Below, one piece after another: positions 1-12,277 of a DNA stretch of 64,000 nt. The notes under the pieces were generated by a model that made no database searches, was not told where the DNA came from, and saw nothing but the letters and a program-made list of their open reading frames with translations. This stretch comes from Nonomuraea rubra (GTDB taxonomy: Bacteria; Actinomycetota; Actinomycetes; Streptosporangiales; Streptosporangiaceae), in assembly GCF_014207985.1 (NCBI RefSeq), contig NZ_JACHMI010000001.1, positions 7,175,001 through 7,239,000 of the forward strand. The letters are read 5' to 3'. How positions within the stretch are numbered: the first letter of the stretch is position 1; each line of letters opens with the position of its first letter. The position numbers and the translations under genes are program-made.

Positions 1-3259
<3,259 letters not shown>

Positions 3260-3262
3260 GGG

Positions 3263-4072
3263 TCAGCCTTTCAGGCCGCTGCGGGAGATGCCTTCGATGA
3301 CGTACCGCTGGGTCAGACTGAAGAGGATCAGGACGGGGATGCTGGCCAGCACCGCGCCCGCCATGATCACCGGATAGTGGATCGTGTACGCGCCCTGGAG
3401 GATCGACAGGCCCGGCGGCAGCGTGAAGTACTCGGGGCTGAAGATCACGTAGATCGGCCAGATGAAGTCGTTCCAGTTGGACAGGAAGCTCAGCACGGCC
3501 AGCGTGGCCAGCGCGGGCCGCGACAGCGGCAGCGTGATCCGCCAGAAGATGTGCCAGTGGTTGGCGCCCTCCATCAGCGCGGCCTCGTCCAGCTCGCGCG
3601 GCAGCCCGAGGAAGAACTGCCGCAGGAAGAACACCCCGAACGCGCCCGCCGCCCCGGGCACGATGAGTGCCGTCAGGCTGTCCAGCCAGCCGAGCTGGTC
3701 GACGATCAGGAACTGCGGGATGAGGAAGACGAACCCCGGCACCAGCAGCGTGCCGACGATCATCCCGAACATCAGCTTCTTGCCGCGGAACTCCAGCCTG
3801 GCCAGCGCGTACGCGGCCAGCGACGCCACCGCGAGCACCAGCACCATGTGCGCCGTCGCGGAGATGAGGCTGTTGGCGAACCAGCGCAGCACCGGCGTGT
3901 CCGTGGTGCCCTCGAAGACGGTCCCGTACGCGGACGTCGTCGGCTCGGCGGGCAGCAGCGTGGGCGGCACCCGGGTGGCCTCGCTCTGCGTCTTGAACGA
4001 CACGCCCAGGGCCCACACCAGCGGCCCGACGAACAGCACGGCGAGGGCCAGCAGGCCCGTGTAACGCTTCAT
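3263..4072 (-). CDS. ABC sugar transporter permease, MalG-type
   Basis: Inner-membrane permease of 269 residues of the carbohydrate uptake family CUT1. Six hydrophobic segments are evident and the cytoplasmic EAA loop that docks the ATPase is present as DEAALMEGANHWHIFWRITLP-like sequence about 90 residues from the C-terminus. The ATG at 4072 overlaps the stop of the upstream permease in an ATGA arrangement, so the long N-terminal extension of the open frame is not used. Together with its partner permease and the upstream lipoprotein it should import the sugar released by the GH43 and GH51 enzymes. No ATP-binding subunit is encoded nearby. Confidence 0.95.
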   Translation of the reverse strand: MKRYTGLLALAVLFVGPLVWALGVSFKTQSEATRVPPTLLPAEPTTSAYGTVFEGTTDTPVLRWFANSLISATAHMVLVLAVASLAAYALARLEFRGKKLMFGMIVGTLLVPGFVFLIPQFLIVDQLGWLDSLTALIVPGAAGAFGVFFLRQFFLGLPRELDEAALMEGANHWHIFWRITLPLSRPALATLAVLSFLSNWNDFIWPIYVIFSPEYFTLPPGLSILQGAYTIHYPVIMAGAVLASIPVLILFSLTQRYVIEGISRSGLKG

Positions 4073-4980
4073 GACCGGCTCCTGAACAGCCGGAAGTTGG
4101 CCACGCTGACCAGGATCAGCACCAGCGTGAGCAGGTAGCTCATGGCCGAGGCGCTGCCCATCTTGTACTCCCTGAGCCCCTGCTGGAGGATGTACATGAT
4201 CGCGGTCCGCGTCTCCCCGCCCGGCGCCCCCTGGGTCAGCAGGTACGACTGCCCGAACATGTTCGCCGAGGCCAGGATCGTGGTCGTCACGACGAACAGC
4301 GCGACGGGCCGCAGCCCCGGCAGCGTGACGTGGACGAACTCGCCCCACCGCCCCGCGCCGTCCACCTTCGCCGCGTCGTACAGCTCGCGCGGGATGTCCT
4401 GCATCCCGGCCAGGTAGATCACCGCGTTGAACCCGAGCGTCCACCAGACCGTCACCCCGACCAGCGCGATCCAGGCCCACGGCGTCGCGGTGGTCCAGGG
4501 GATCGGCGTGCCGAGTATCCAGTCGACCAGGCCGAGGTTCGGGTCGAGCAGCAGCCGCCACATCAGGCACACCACCGCCACGCCCAGCACGAACGGCGCG
4601 AAGAACAGCCCGCGGAACAGCGTCCGGCCCCGGAAGGGCCGGTTGAGCAGCAACGCCACGCCGAGCGGCAGCACGACCAGGAACGGCACGCTGAACAGGG
4701 TGAAGATCCCGGTCGCCCGCATCGACATCCAGAAATCGCCGTAGACGGGCGACTGGCTGTCGAACAGCGCCGTGTAGTTGTCCAGGCCGACGAACGGCTT
4801 GCCCTCGAGCATGTAGTCCCAGTCGTGCAGGCTCACCCAGATCCCGAACAGGGCCGGGGCCAGCACGAACACGCAGAACAGGATCAGGTACGGCGCCAGG
4901 AACAGGTACGGCGTCGCCTTGCCCGATCGGGGAACACGCGCGGCCACCGCCGGCGTCTCTTTCACCGAGATCGCGACCAT
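4069..4980 (-). CDS. ABC sugar transporter permease, MalF-type
   Basis: Inner-membrane permease of 303 residues and partner of the MalG-type protein. After a short basic N-terminus it shows a first membrane span (YLFLAPYLILFCVFVLAPAL), a periplasmic-side loop and five further spans, with the EAA-type loop DAAKVDGAGRWGEF. The ATG start shares one base with the stop of the substrate-binding protein gene (TGATG), and the stop overlaps the next permease by 4 nt, so all three are translationally coupled. The length and topology are normal for CUT1 permeases. Confidence 0.95.
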   Translation of the reverse strand: MVAISVKETPAVAARVPRSGKATPYLFLAPYLILFCVFVLAPALFGIWVSLHDWDYMLEGKPFVGLDNYTALFDSQSPVYGDFWMSMRATGIFTLFSVPFLVVLPLGVALLLNRPFRGRTLFRGLFFAPFVLGVAVVCLMWRLLLDPNLGLVDWILGTPIPWTTATPWAWIALVGVTVWWTLGFNAVIYLAGMQDIPRELYDAAKVDGAGRWGEFVHVTLPGLRPVALFVVTTTILASANMFGQSYLLTQGAPGGETRTAIMYILQQGLREYKMGSASAMSYLLTLVLILVSVANFRLFRSRS

Positions 4981-6308
4981 CAGGCGCCGTACTTCTTCCG
5001 GTTGGCCTCGAGGATCTTGTCCGCCTTGGCGGCGGCCTCCGTGAGCGCGTCCTTGGGGCTCTTCTTGAGCAGGATCGCCGCGTTGATCGCCTGGTCGACG
5101 ACCGCGGAGGCGTCCCCGATGCCCGCCACCGACGGCAGGAAGTACAGGTAGTCGATCTGGGTGCCGATCGTGGCCTGCTCCTTCAGCGCCGCGAACTCCG
5201 CGCCGTCGCGGATCGTCTTGCGTGCCGGCACCTGGCCGCCCTTGGCCCACTCCAGCGAGTGGCCGCTGATCCAGTTGATGAACACCTTGGCCGCGGTCAG
5301 CTTGTTCTGGTCGGGCGTGCGCTGCTTGAACACCACGAACTGGTGCGAGCCCGCCCACGCCGCCGGCTTCGACCCGATCTGCGGGAGCGGCGCGACGCCC
5401 CACTCCAGGTCCTTGATCTCCTTGAGCGTGTTGATGGACCAGATGCCGTTCCAGTTGAACGCGGCCTTGCCGTTCTGCAGGGCGATGAAGTCGGCGTCCT
5501 GGCCGACGTTCTTGGGGCTGTAGCCCTTGTTGACGAGGTCGACGAGCCAGGTCAGGGCCTGCACGCCGGGGTCCTCGGCGAAGCGCGAGACACTGGCGTC
5601 GTCGGCGAAGAGCTGGCCGCCGTTCTGGTAGAGCAGCGTCCCGAACTGCATGCTTCCCGTGAACGGGAACGGCGTGGCCCAGTGCCCCTGGATGCCCGCC
5701 TTCTTCAGCGCCTCCAGCGCCGCCAGGTACTCCTCGCCGGTCTTGGGCGGCTGCTCCGGGTCGAGCCCGGCCTTCTTCATGACCGCCTTGTTGTAGAACA
5801 TGCCGAGCGGGTGGACGTCGAGCGGGATCGAGTAGCGCGCCCCCTTGTAGACGCCGGCCTGCCAGACCGGCGGGGAGAAGTCCGCCTCGGTGAGGCTGAG
5901 CGCGTTGGCCACGTCGTCGAGGGGCAGGACCACCTGCCGTGCCGCGTTGGTGGCGACGCTGTCGACGTGCATGATGCCCAGGTCGGGACCCTGACCAGCG
6001 GAGACGGCCGCGGGAACCTTCGCGTAGTAGTCGGCCCACTGGTAGACGTTCATCGACACCTTGATGTTCTGGTGCTCGGCGTTGAACTGGTCCACCAGCT
6101 TCTTCATGACCGGGCCGTCGCCGCCGGTGAAGCCGTTCCAGAACTTCAGCGAGACCGAGGGCCCGGTGTACGCGGTGGGCGCCGCCGTGGTGGCCGGTGC
6201 CTGCGCCTGCTTGGGACCGCCGCCTCCGCCGCAGCCCGCCGTGCCGATGGCCAGTGCGCCGAGGCCCAGCCCCAGCAAACGCCGCCTGGAGAGGTTGTCG
6301 AGGAACAT
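4980..6308 (-). CDS. ABC sugar-binding lipoprotein
   Basis: Extracellular solute-binding protein of 442 residues (CUT1, bacterial family 1). The N-terminus carries a twin-arginine-like SRRRLLGLG stretch followed by a lipobox ending in TAGC, so it is probably exported by Tat and anchored as a lipoprotein. The mature domain begins SVSLKFWNGFTGGDGP, which is typical of maltose/arabinooligosaccharide binding proteins. GGAG lies 9 nt upstream of the ATG. It is the first gene of the minus-strand operon and starts about 35 bp downstream of a perfect 28-bp palindrome, which suggests control by the divergent LacI protein. The likely ligand is an arabino-oligosaccharide, judged from the enzymes in the operon. 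Confidence 0.93.
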   Translation of the reverse strand: MFLDNLSRRRLLGLGLGALAIGTAGCGGGGGPKQAQAPATTAAPTAYTGPSVSLKFWNGFTGGDGPVMKKLVDQFNAEHQNIKVSMNVYQWADYYAKVPAAVSAGQGPDLGIMHVDSVATNAARQVVLPLDDVANALSLTEADFSPPVWQAGVYKGARYSIPLDVHPLGMFYNKAVMKKAGLDPEQPPKTGEEYLAALEALKKAGIQGHWATPFPFTGSMQFGTLLYQNGGQLFADDASVSRFAEDPGVQALTWLVDLVNKGYSPKNVGQDADFIALQNGKAAFNWNGIWSINTLKEIKDLEWGVAPLPQIGSKPAAWAGSHQFVVFKQRTPDQNKLTAAKVFINWISGHSLEWAKGGQVPARKTIRDGAEFAALKEQATIGTQIDYLYFLPSVAGIGDASAVVDQAINAAILLKKSPKDALTEAAAKADKILEANRKKYGA

Positions 6309-6342
6309 GCCAGATCACTCCTGCCCGTGAGGTTACGGACGT

Positions 6343-6370
6343 TTTACATCGTTGGTTCCAACGATGTAAA
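6343..6370. promoter_or_regulatory. Perfect 28-bp palindrome, probable LacI-family operator
   Basis: TTTACATCGTTGG is followed after two bases by its exact reverse complement CCAACGATGTAAA. It lies between the divergent binding-protein and LacI genes. The half-site TTACATCG with its central CG is typical of LacI-family operators. Confidence 0.75.
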
Positions 6371-6387
6371 TCGCCTCGCGCCAGTTC

Positions 6388-6404
6388 GTTACATCGTTGT
6401 AAAC
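6388..6404. promoter_or_regulatory. Second operator-like site for the LacI repressor
   Basis: GTTACATCGTTGTAAAC repeats the half-site of the neighbouring 28-bp palindrome (TTACATCGTTG) and is itself a near-palindrome around CG. It sits about 27 nt upstream of the lacI-type start, so it could serve autoregulation. Confidence 0.6.
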
Positions 6405-6430
6405 TCGGGCTCCAACGCGAAGGGGGCATC

Positions 6431-7444
6431 GTGCGGCCGAGGCTGAAGGACGTCGCCGAGCTGGCCGGGGTGTCCATCAAGACCGTGTCCAACGTGGTCA
6501 ACGACTATCCCCACGTCAGCGAGGCGACGCGCGCCCGGGTGGAGGCGGCGATAGCCGAGCTCTCCTACCGGCCGAACCTGTCGGCGCGCAGCCTGCGCGC
6601 GGGCCGCTCCGGCGTGATCGCGCTGGCGGTGCCCGACCTGCACAACCCCTACTTCGCCGAGCTGGCCACGAACGTCATCGAGGCGGCCGACCGGCGAGGC
6701 TGGACCGTGCTCATCGACCAGACCCAGGGCGACCGGGCCAAGGAACGCGTGGTGATCTCCGGGATCCGCGACCATCTCATCGACGGGCTGCTGTTCAGCC
6801 CGCTCGCGCTCACGGGCAGGGACCTGGCCGGGCGCGACAAGCGTACGCCGATGGTGCTGCTCGGGGAGCGCATCGGGACGGGCCGCTCGCCGTACGATCA
6901 TGTCGGCATCGACAACGTGGCCGCCGCGCGGGCGGCCACCCTGCACCTGGCCGAGCGCGGCAGGCGCAGGATCGCCGCCATCGGCGTGCAGCGCACGCCG
7001 GCCGCCGTGACGGGCCGCCTGCGGCTGAAGGGTTACCAGCAGGCGCTGGCCGAGGCCGGCCTGCCCGCCGACCCGTCACTGGTCGCGCCGGTCGCGCGCT
7101 GGGATCGCGCCGACGGCGCCGAGGCCATGGGCCGGCTGCTCGACTCCGGCGCGCCGGACGCGGTCTTCTGCTTCAATGACACGCTCGCGCTCGGCGCCCT
7201 GCGGACCCTGCTCAAGCGGGGGTGCAAGGTGCCGGACGACGTCTCGGTGATGGGGTTCGACGACATCCAGGACGGCCGGTTCGCCACGCCCACGCTGTCG
7301 ACCGTGGCGCCCGACAAGGCGCTCATCGCGCAGTCGGCGGTGAACCTGCTGGCCGAGCGGCTGAGCGGCGGGATGGACAAGGCGCACGAGGTGTGCGTGC
7401 CGCATCGGCTGGCGTTCCGGGAGAGCACGGGATTCGCCCCGTGA
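6431..7444 (+). CDS. LacI-family transcriptional repressor
   Basis: Sugar-responsive repressor of 337 residues. The N-terminal helix-turn-helix and hinge cover residues 4-60 (LKDVAELAGVSIKTVSNVVN), followed by a periplasmic-binding-protein-like effector domain (VIALAVPDLHNPYFAEL, then GVTVMGFDD-type sequence near residue 275). I chose the GTG at 6431 because AAGGGGG lies 7 nt upstream and the family motif begins 5 residues later; the open frame extends further upstream without homology. It is divergent from the arabinoside transport operon and two operator-like sites lie between them. The likely role is local repression relieved by an arabinose-containing sugar; the effector is inferred. Confidence 0.93.
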   Translation: MRPRLKDVAELAGVSIKTVSNVVNDYPHVSEATRARVEAAIAELSYRPNLSARSLRAGRSGVIALAVPDLHNPYFAELATNVIEAADRRGWTVLIDQTQGDRAKERVVISGIRDHLIDGLLFSPLALTGRDLAGRDKRTPMVLLGERIGTGRSPYDHVGIDNVAAARAATLHLAERGRRRIAAIGVQRTPAAVTGRLRLKGYQQALAEAGLPADPSLVAPVARWDRADGAEAMGRLLDSGAPDAVFCFNDTLALGALRTLLKRGCKVPDDVSVMGFDDIQDGRFATPTLSTVAPDKALIAQSAVNLLAERLSGGMDKAHEVCVPHRLAFRESTGFAP

Positions 7445-7456
7445 TCCGCCTGCCGG

Positions 7457-7489
7457 CCGGGATGCCGAGCATGGTGCTCGGCATCCCGG
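7457..7489. terminator. Bidirectional hairpin between convergent genes
   Basis: A perfect 15-bp stem (CCGGGATGCCGAGCA and its complement) closes a 3-nt loop, placed between the convergent ends of the LacI gene and the DUF4832 gene. It has no U-tract, as is common for actinomycete terminators. Confidence 0.8.
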
Positions 7490-7496
7490 GGCGGTC

Positions 7497-10178
7497 CTAT
7501 TCGAAGCGGATCTCGTCGATGGTGATGGTGGAGTTGCCGCCGTACCAGAAGCCCATGGCGAGCTGGCCCGGCGAGGTACGGCTGATCCCGTTGGCGGCCA
7601 TCGGGATCCTGATGTCCTGGTAGGCCGTGGTGATGGCCGGGTGGGCGCCGCCGTCCAGGACGTAGTCGGCGAAGACCTTGGTGGTGCCACCGAGGCCGAG
7701 GTTGAAGTGGGCCTGCTCGCCATCCGCGGCACCCTTGACCCGGATGACCAGGTGGGTCTTGGTGGACAGGTCCACCCCGACGTCGCTGCCGAACCAGCCG
7801 CAGTTGTTGTAGCGCAGGCTCAGCGCCCCGCCGGTGACCACGCCCGAGCCGCCGCCGTCCAGGAAGCAGTTTCCTCCCGTCCACTTGCCCAGGTCGTTCT
7901 GCGCGCTCGACGGGTAGGCCGGGCTGCCGTCGAAGTTGTCCAGCACCAGGCCGGAGCCGCCCGAGTCCGCCTCGGTGACGACGGTGACGGTGTTGCTCGA
8001 CGGCGAGAGGTTGCCCGCGGCGTCCTTGGCCTTGACCGTGTAGGCGTAGCTCGTCGAGGGGGTGAGGCCCTCGTCGGTGTAGGAGGTGCCGGTGGGGGTG
8101 GCGACCCTGGTGGTGCCCCGGTAGACCTCGTAGCCGGTGACCCCGACATTGTCGGTGGCCCCGTTCCACGACAGCGACACCGACGTGGCGGCCTTGCCCG
8201 TCGAGGTCAGCGTGGGCGCGGTGGGCGCGGTGCAGTCTCCCGAGCATCCGGTCGTGGTGGCGCTCACGGCGGCCGACCGGGCCGAGACGTTGCCCGCGTT
8301 GTCGACCGCCTCGACCGTGTACTGGTAGGTACGGCCGGCGGTCAGCCCGGTGTCGGTGAACGAGGTGCCGGTGACCGGCGTCGCGGTGACCTTCGTCCCC
8401 GACCGGTAGACGTGGTAGCCCCGCAGGCCGCTGCCACCGCTGTCGGTGGAGGCGGACCAGGACAGCGAGACGCTGGTGTCGGTACGTGCGGTAACTGCCA
8501 GGCCCGCCGGGGCCGACGGCGCCGTGCAGTCACCGCCGCAGGTGCCGGTGGTGCTGACCTGGCCGAGGTCGACCCAGCCGTCGGCACCCTGGTTGGCGTT
8601 GGCGAACGACAGCGGATAGGCGGGCCGCCACCTGTCGATGATCCAGTCGGTGAGGCGCACGGACGCCGGACGGTCGCGCAGCACCTGCTGGGTGATGGCC
8701 TCCAGCGGGTTACGCACCCGGAGGACGAGCTGGTAGTTCCCGGCCGGGACGCCCGCGGCGTTGAGGTTGGCCGAGAAGTTCACCGGGCGGCCGAAGTCGA
8801 GGTAGGTGGGGTCGGCGCCGGCGTTCCAGTCGGGGAAGGCGCGGATCTTGAGCGGCTGGACGGTACGGATGTCCCAGTCGGTGTCCCAGGTCTTGACCAC
8901 GCTGCCGCTGGAGTCACGCAGGCCGAGGACGAACTTCCACGGGTAGTAGAAGGGCGCCACCCCGTCGTTCTGCACGGTGACGCCGACCTTGAAGGTGCCG
9001 CCGTTGCTCGCGTTGAAGTTGGCCTGCGGGATGTGCAGGTTGTAGCCCATCTTCCGGACACCCGCGGCGACCTTCGGATCGGCAGGGCTGTACCCGCCCG
9101 CGCCCGTCTGGTTGATCATCCAGCTGATGTGGGTGAGCTCGGTGGCTGCGAGCACGTCGTCCACCTGGCCGCCACCGGCCGGGTAGTTGGCGTACAGGCT
9201 GCCCTGGATCTCGGGACGGGCCTCCCCGCCGATGGAGTGCGTCGTCCAGCGGTTCTCCGTGCCGTTGTCCAGCATGATCTGGGTGAACGCGTCGTCCCAG
9301 CCGTTCATGGACCTGGGCAGCGTCATGCTCTTGAGCTGGCCGCCGCGGTGCTCCTTGTAGGGCCAGGAGTCGTCGTGGAAGCCGATGTCCGCCGTCTGGG
9401 TGCCGGCCAGGCCCGGGTAGCGGACCTCCAGCTGGATGTTGTCGAAGGCCGAGTCGAAGGCGTTGATCAGGGTGCTGATGGTGGCGTCGGTCGGCATCAG
9501 GTCGGGGTAGCCGTCGGCGGTGTCCCGGTCGTAGGGCCAGGTGTGCCATTCACCCCACAGCCCGACCAGGCCCAGGGACATGAACCCGATCCGGGGGTCG
9601 GCCGTGCCTCCCGGCCCGGCCTTGTCGTAGCGGGCGGCGAAGGCGTTGATGAAGTTGGTGAACGCGGCGATGACGTCGGGGTCGTCGTAGTCGGGGCTGA
9701 CGGTGCCCCAGAACCCGTTGTTGCGCAGCGCCATCTTGCCGTTGAGACACGGCGGGATGCCGTTGCCGGGGTGGGAGGAGGTGCCGCCCGGGTACTCCAC
9801 GTAGAACCGGAAGGCGACCTGGCGGCCCCACACGGCTGACTCGTCCAGCGCCTTCTCGAAGAGCGTCCAGTCGAAGGCGTTGCAGTTCGAGGGGTTCGTC
9901 ATGATCTCGTTGAGCGCGAAGTAGGTCCACATCACGCCGCCGGGGTACTTGGCGTCGTAGTTGTCGCCGGGGAACAGGTAGGGGGCGAACCCCTTCAGCG
10001 GCTGCCCCACCGGCGTGGGGGCGTAGGCGTAGGTGTGGGTGGTCAGCGTGGTGTCCGGGGGCGGCCCGGCGGGCGGCCGGGCGGGCGGGCCGGCCGGGGC
10101 GGCCGACGCGGGGACCGCCCCGCCTGACAGCAGGGTCGTGATGGCGGCGAGGGAGGCGAACCAACGTCTGATCTTCAT
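7497..10178 (-). CDS. Secreted DUF4874/DUF4832 protein with two FN3 domains and a C-terminal carbohydrate-binding-like module
   Basis: Secreted protein of 893 residues. The signal peptide ends near ASAAPA (about residue 29). Residues about 45-545 match the DUF4874-DUF4832 pair, whose function is not established; its most striking motif is LGLVGLWGEWHTWPYD, placing a conserved Glu210 after a predicted barrel strand, as in many glycoside hydrolases. Two fibronectin type III repeats follow (about 558-650 and 655-745, both opening CTAP). A C-terminal beta-sandwich (about 750-893) resembles carbohydrate-binding modules. The ATG at 10178 has GAGG 6 nt upstream and starts the signal peptide. The gene diverges from an ABC permease pair, and a shorter paralogue lies at 12278-13666. 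A sugar-hydrolysing role is inferred from architecture and context. Confidence 0.85.
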   Translation of the reverse strand: MKIRRWFASLAAITTLLSGGAVPASAAPAGPPARPPAGPPPDTTLTTHTYAYAPTPVGQPLKGFAPYLFPGDNYDAKYPGGVMWTYFALNEIMTNPSNCNAFDWTLFEKALDESAVWGRQVAFRFYVEYPGGTSSHPGNGIPPCLNGKMALRNNGFWGTVSPDYDDPDVIAAFTNFINAFAARYDKAGPGGTADPRIGFMSLGLVGLWGEWHTWPYDRDTADGYPDLMPTDATISTLINAFDSAFDNIQLEVRYPGLAGTQTADIGFHDDSWPYKEHRGGQLKSMTLPRSMNGWDDAFTQIMLDNGTENRWTTHSIGGEARPEIQGSLYANYPAGGGQVDDVLAATELTHISWMINQTGAGGYSPADPKVAAGVRKMGYNLHIPQANFNASNGGTFKVGVTVQNDGVAPFYYPWKFVLGLRDSSGSVVKTWDTDWDIRTVQPLKIRAFPDWNAGADPTYLDFGRPVNFSANLNAAGVPAGNYQLVLRVRNPLEAITQQVLRDRPASVRLTDWIIDRWRPAYPLSFANANQGADGWVDLGQVSTTGTCGGDCTAPSAPAGLAVTARTDTSVSLSWSASTDSGGSGLRGYHVYRSGTKVTATPVTGTSFTDTGLTAGRTYQYTVEAVDNAGNVSARSAAVSATTTGCSGDCTAPTAPTLTSTGKAATSVSLSWNGATDNVGVTGYEVYRGTTRVATPTGTSYTDEGLTPSTSYAYTVKAKDAAGNLSPSSNTVTVVTEADSGGSGLVLDNFDGSPAYPSSAQNDLGKWTGGNCFLDGGGSGVVTGGALSLRYNNCGWFGSDVGVDLSTKTHLVIRVKGAADGEQAHFNLGLGGTTKVFADYVLDGGAHPAITTAYQDIRIPMAANGISRTSPGQLAMGFWYGGNSTITIDEIRFE

Positions 10179-10318
10179 GGGGGCCTCGGAGGGTGGGGGG
10201 TGGTTTGCCACAGCGAAACCTGGATGTAACGGAATACAAGCACGAAGCCTTCGCTTACGCCAGATCCACTTTTGCTATCGCAAGTCCGCCGCCGCGCCCG
10301 GGCAGATATGATGCGCTC

Positions 10319-10346
10319 TTGACAAAATATCGATTGCTCACATCAT
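10319..10346 (+). promoter_or_regulatory. Promoter/operator element of the permease pair (copy 1 of 2)
   Basis: A -35 TTGACA is followed after 16 nt by CATCAT. The stretch TTGACAAA-N3-TCGAT-N4-CACATCATTATT is shared almost exactly with the element ahead of the binding-protein gene at 13711. The conserved spacer (TCGAT, CACATCATTATT) suggests a shared regulator site overlapping the promoter. Confidence 0.65.
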
Positions 10347-10404
10347 TATTACCCAGGACCGGCCGCACGGAAAGCCGGCGAGTGGCAGTCGACAGGGAGC
10401 GCCC

Positions 10405-11358
10405 ATGCAAGCGGTTGGGACACGACTCGATGCCGGGACCGACCAGCGGCAAGGGCTTCCCGGCCGCCGTGGTCGCGCGCGGCGCCGGCGGCGGGACGAC
10501 CGCCGGGTCGCGTGGTTGTTCCTGCTGCCGGTGATCGTCGGTTTCGCCGTCTTCTACGCCTACCCGACGGTCCGCGGCATCTGGTACTCGTTCACGGACT
10601 ACAGCCTGCTCGCCGATCCGAAGTACGTCGGCGGGGACAACTACCGGGAGCTGATCAGCGACGCGCAGGCGTGGAACGCGCTCAAGGTCACGGGCTACTA
10701 CGTGGTCGTGAACATCGTTTCACAGACGCTGCTCGCGCTCGGGCTGGCCGCGCTGATGCACCGGCTGACCCGGTCGGTCGTCCTGCGCGCGACGCTGCTG
10801 GTGCCCTGGCTGGTGCCGAACGTGACGATCGGCCTGCTGTGGGCCTGGCTGCTGGATCCCGATCTCGGGTTCGTCAACCACCTCATCGGCCTGACCGGGC
10901 TCGACACGACCCTCTCCTTCAACTCGCCGGAGTGGGCGATGCCGCTGGTGGCCCTGGTCAACACCTGGACCTTCACGGGCTACACCGCACTGCTGCTCTA
11001 CGCGGGGATGTTGCAGATCCCGCCGCACCTGTACGAGGGCGCGGCGATGGACGGCGCCGGCGAGTGGCGCATGTTCCGCTCGATCACGCTGCCGCTCCTG
11101 CGGCCGATCCTGGCGCTGGTGCTGGTGGTGTCGCTGATCGGCTCGTTCCAGATCTTCGACACGGTCGCGGTCGTGTACGGCGGCAAGGCCCCCATCCCGG
11201 AGACCAGGGTCATCTACTACTACATCTACCAGCGGGCGTTCACCTACTTCGACATGGGATACGCCTCCGCCCTGGCGATGGTCCTCGTGGTCATCCTCGG
11301 CGTGCTGACCACCATTCAGCTGCGGATGCTGCGCGCGTCGCGTTCGGACCTGGCTTAA
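10405..11358 (+). CDS. ABC sugar transporter permease, MalF-type
   Basis: Membrane permease of 317 residues for a carbohydrate importer. A basic, arginine-rich N-terminus (residues 14-34) precedes six spans, and the docking loop reads YEGAAMDGAGEWRMF. GGGAGC lies 6 nt upstream of the ATG. The gene is followed after 12 nt by the partner permease. It lacks an adjacent binding protein; the most likely one is at 13814, driven by a near-identical promoter. The surrounding alpha-galactosidases suggest an alpha-galactoside such as melibiose or raffinose as cargo, which is inference. Confidence 0.92.
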   Translation: MQAVGTRLDAGTDQRQGLPGRRGRARRRRRDDRRVAWLFLLPVIVGFAVFYAYPTVRGIWYSFTDYSLLADPKYVGGDNYRELISDAQAWNALKVTGYYVVVNIVSQTLLALGLAALMHRLTRSVVLRATLLVPWLVPNVTIGLLWAWLLDPDLGFVNHLIGLTGLDTTLSFNSPEWAMPLVALVNTWTFTGYTALLLYAGMLQIPPHLYEGAAMDGAGEWRMFRSITLPLLRPILALVLVVSLIGSFQIFDTVAVVYGGKAPIPETRVIYYYIYQRAFTYFDMGYASALAMVLVVILGVLTTIQLRMLRASRSDLA

Positions 11359-11370
11359 GGAGCCTTCGGA

Positions 11371-12240
11371 ATGAAAATCGGCAGGAAGGCCGCCTGGCTC
11401 GCCGTCATCGCCGCGGTCGTGCTCACCGTCTTCCCCTTCTACTGGATGGTCCGCACGGCCCTGACCCCGGCGGGCGACCTCTACACCGACTCGACCGCGC
11501 TGTGGCCGGACCACCCCACGCTGATCAACTTCGCCCGGGTGCTGGGGCTGGTCGACGCCGAGACGGCCAGGGCCGCGGGCGGGTCGGGCGCACAGCTGAA
11601 CTTCCTGCTCTACACGTTCAACTCGATCGTCTACAGCGGGCTGATCGCCGTCGTGCAGACCTTCTGCTGCGCCATGGCGGGCTACGCCTTCGCGCGGCTG
11701 CGCTTCCCCGGCCGGGACCTGGCCTTCACCGCGATCATCGCCGCTCTGATGGTGCCGCCGATCTTCACGATCCTGCCCAACTTCGTGCTGGTCAAGCAGC
11801 TGGACCTGCTGAACACGTTCCCGGGCCTGGTCCTGCCCAGCCTGCTGATGACGCCGTTCGCGGTGTTCTTCCTGCGCCAGTTCTTCCTGTCCATCCCCCG
11901 GGACGTGGAGGAGGCCGCGACGCTGGAGGGCATCAGCCGGTGGGGCATGTTCTGGAGGATCGTGCTGCCCATGAGCCGCGGCCCGCTGATCACCATCGGG
12001 CTGACCACGGTCGTGTGGAGCTGGAAGGACTACCTGTGGCCGTTGCTGGCGGGCAAGGCCGAGGACACCCGGGTGCTCACCGTCGGGCTGGGCGTCTTCC
12101 TCCAGCAGTCGCCGAACCGGGGGCCGGACTGGACCGGGATCATGGCCGGTTCGGTGCTGTCCGTCATCCCGGTGCTCATCCTGCTCGTCTTCCTGGGCAA
12201 GCGGCTGGTGCAGTCGATGAACTTCTCCGGCATCAAGTGA
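11371..12240 (+). CDS. ABC sugar transporter permease, MalG-type
   Basis: Membrane permease of 289 residues and partner of the preceding gene. The first span is LAVIAAVVLTVFPFYWMV, and the docking loop is VEEAATLEGISRWGMFW. An insert of about 25 residues rich in Ala/Gly/Glu (about residues 55-75) in the first extracytoplasmic loop is slightly longer than usual. AAGGAG lies 9 nt ahead of the ATG. A strong hairpin follows the stop. Confidence 0.93.
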   Translation: MKIGRKAAWLAVIAAVVLTVFPFYWMVRTALTPAGDLYTDSTALWPDHPTLINFARVLGLVDAETARAAGGSGAQLNFLLYTFNSIVYSGLIAVVQTFCCAMAGYAFARLRFPGRDLAFTAIIAALMVPPIFTILPNFVLVKQLDLLNTFPGLVLPSLLMTPFAVFFLRQFFLSIPRDVEEAATLEGISRWGMFWRIVLPMSRGPLITIGLTTVVWSWKDYLWPLLAGKAEDTRVLTVGLGVFLQQSPNRGPDWTGIMAGSVLSVIPVLILLVFLGKRLVQSMNFSGIK

Positions 12241-12247
12241 GGAAGCG

Positions 12248-12271
12248 GGGGTGCGGCCGGAGCCGCACCCC
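12248..12271. terminator. Bidirectional hairpin between permease and DUF4832 genes
   Basis: GGGGTGCGGC and GCCGCACCCC form a perfect 10-bp stem with a CGGA tetraloop between the convergent stops. Confidence 0.8.
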
Positions 12272-12277
12272 TCGGCG

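Noticed and set aside
7641..9839. Plus-strand open frame of 732 codons opposite the long DUF4832 gene
   Set aside because: Low-complexity Val/Gly/Arg translation without ribosome site; the minus strand has a signal peptide, FN3 repeats and a paralogue.
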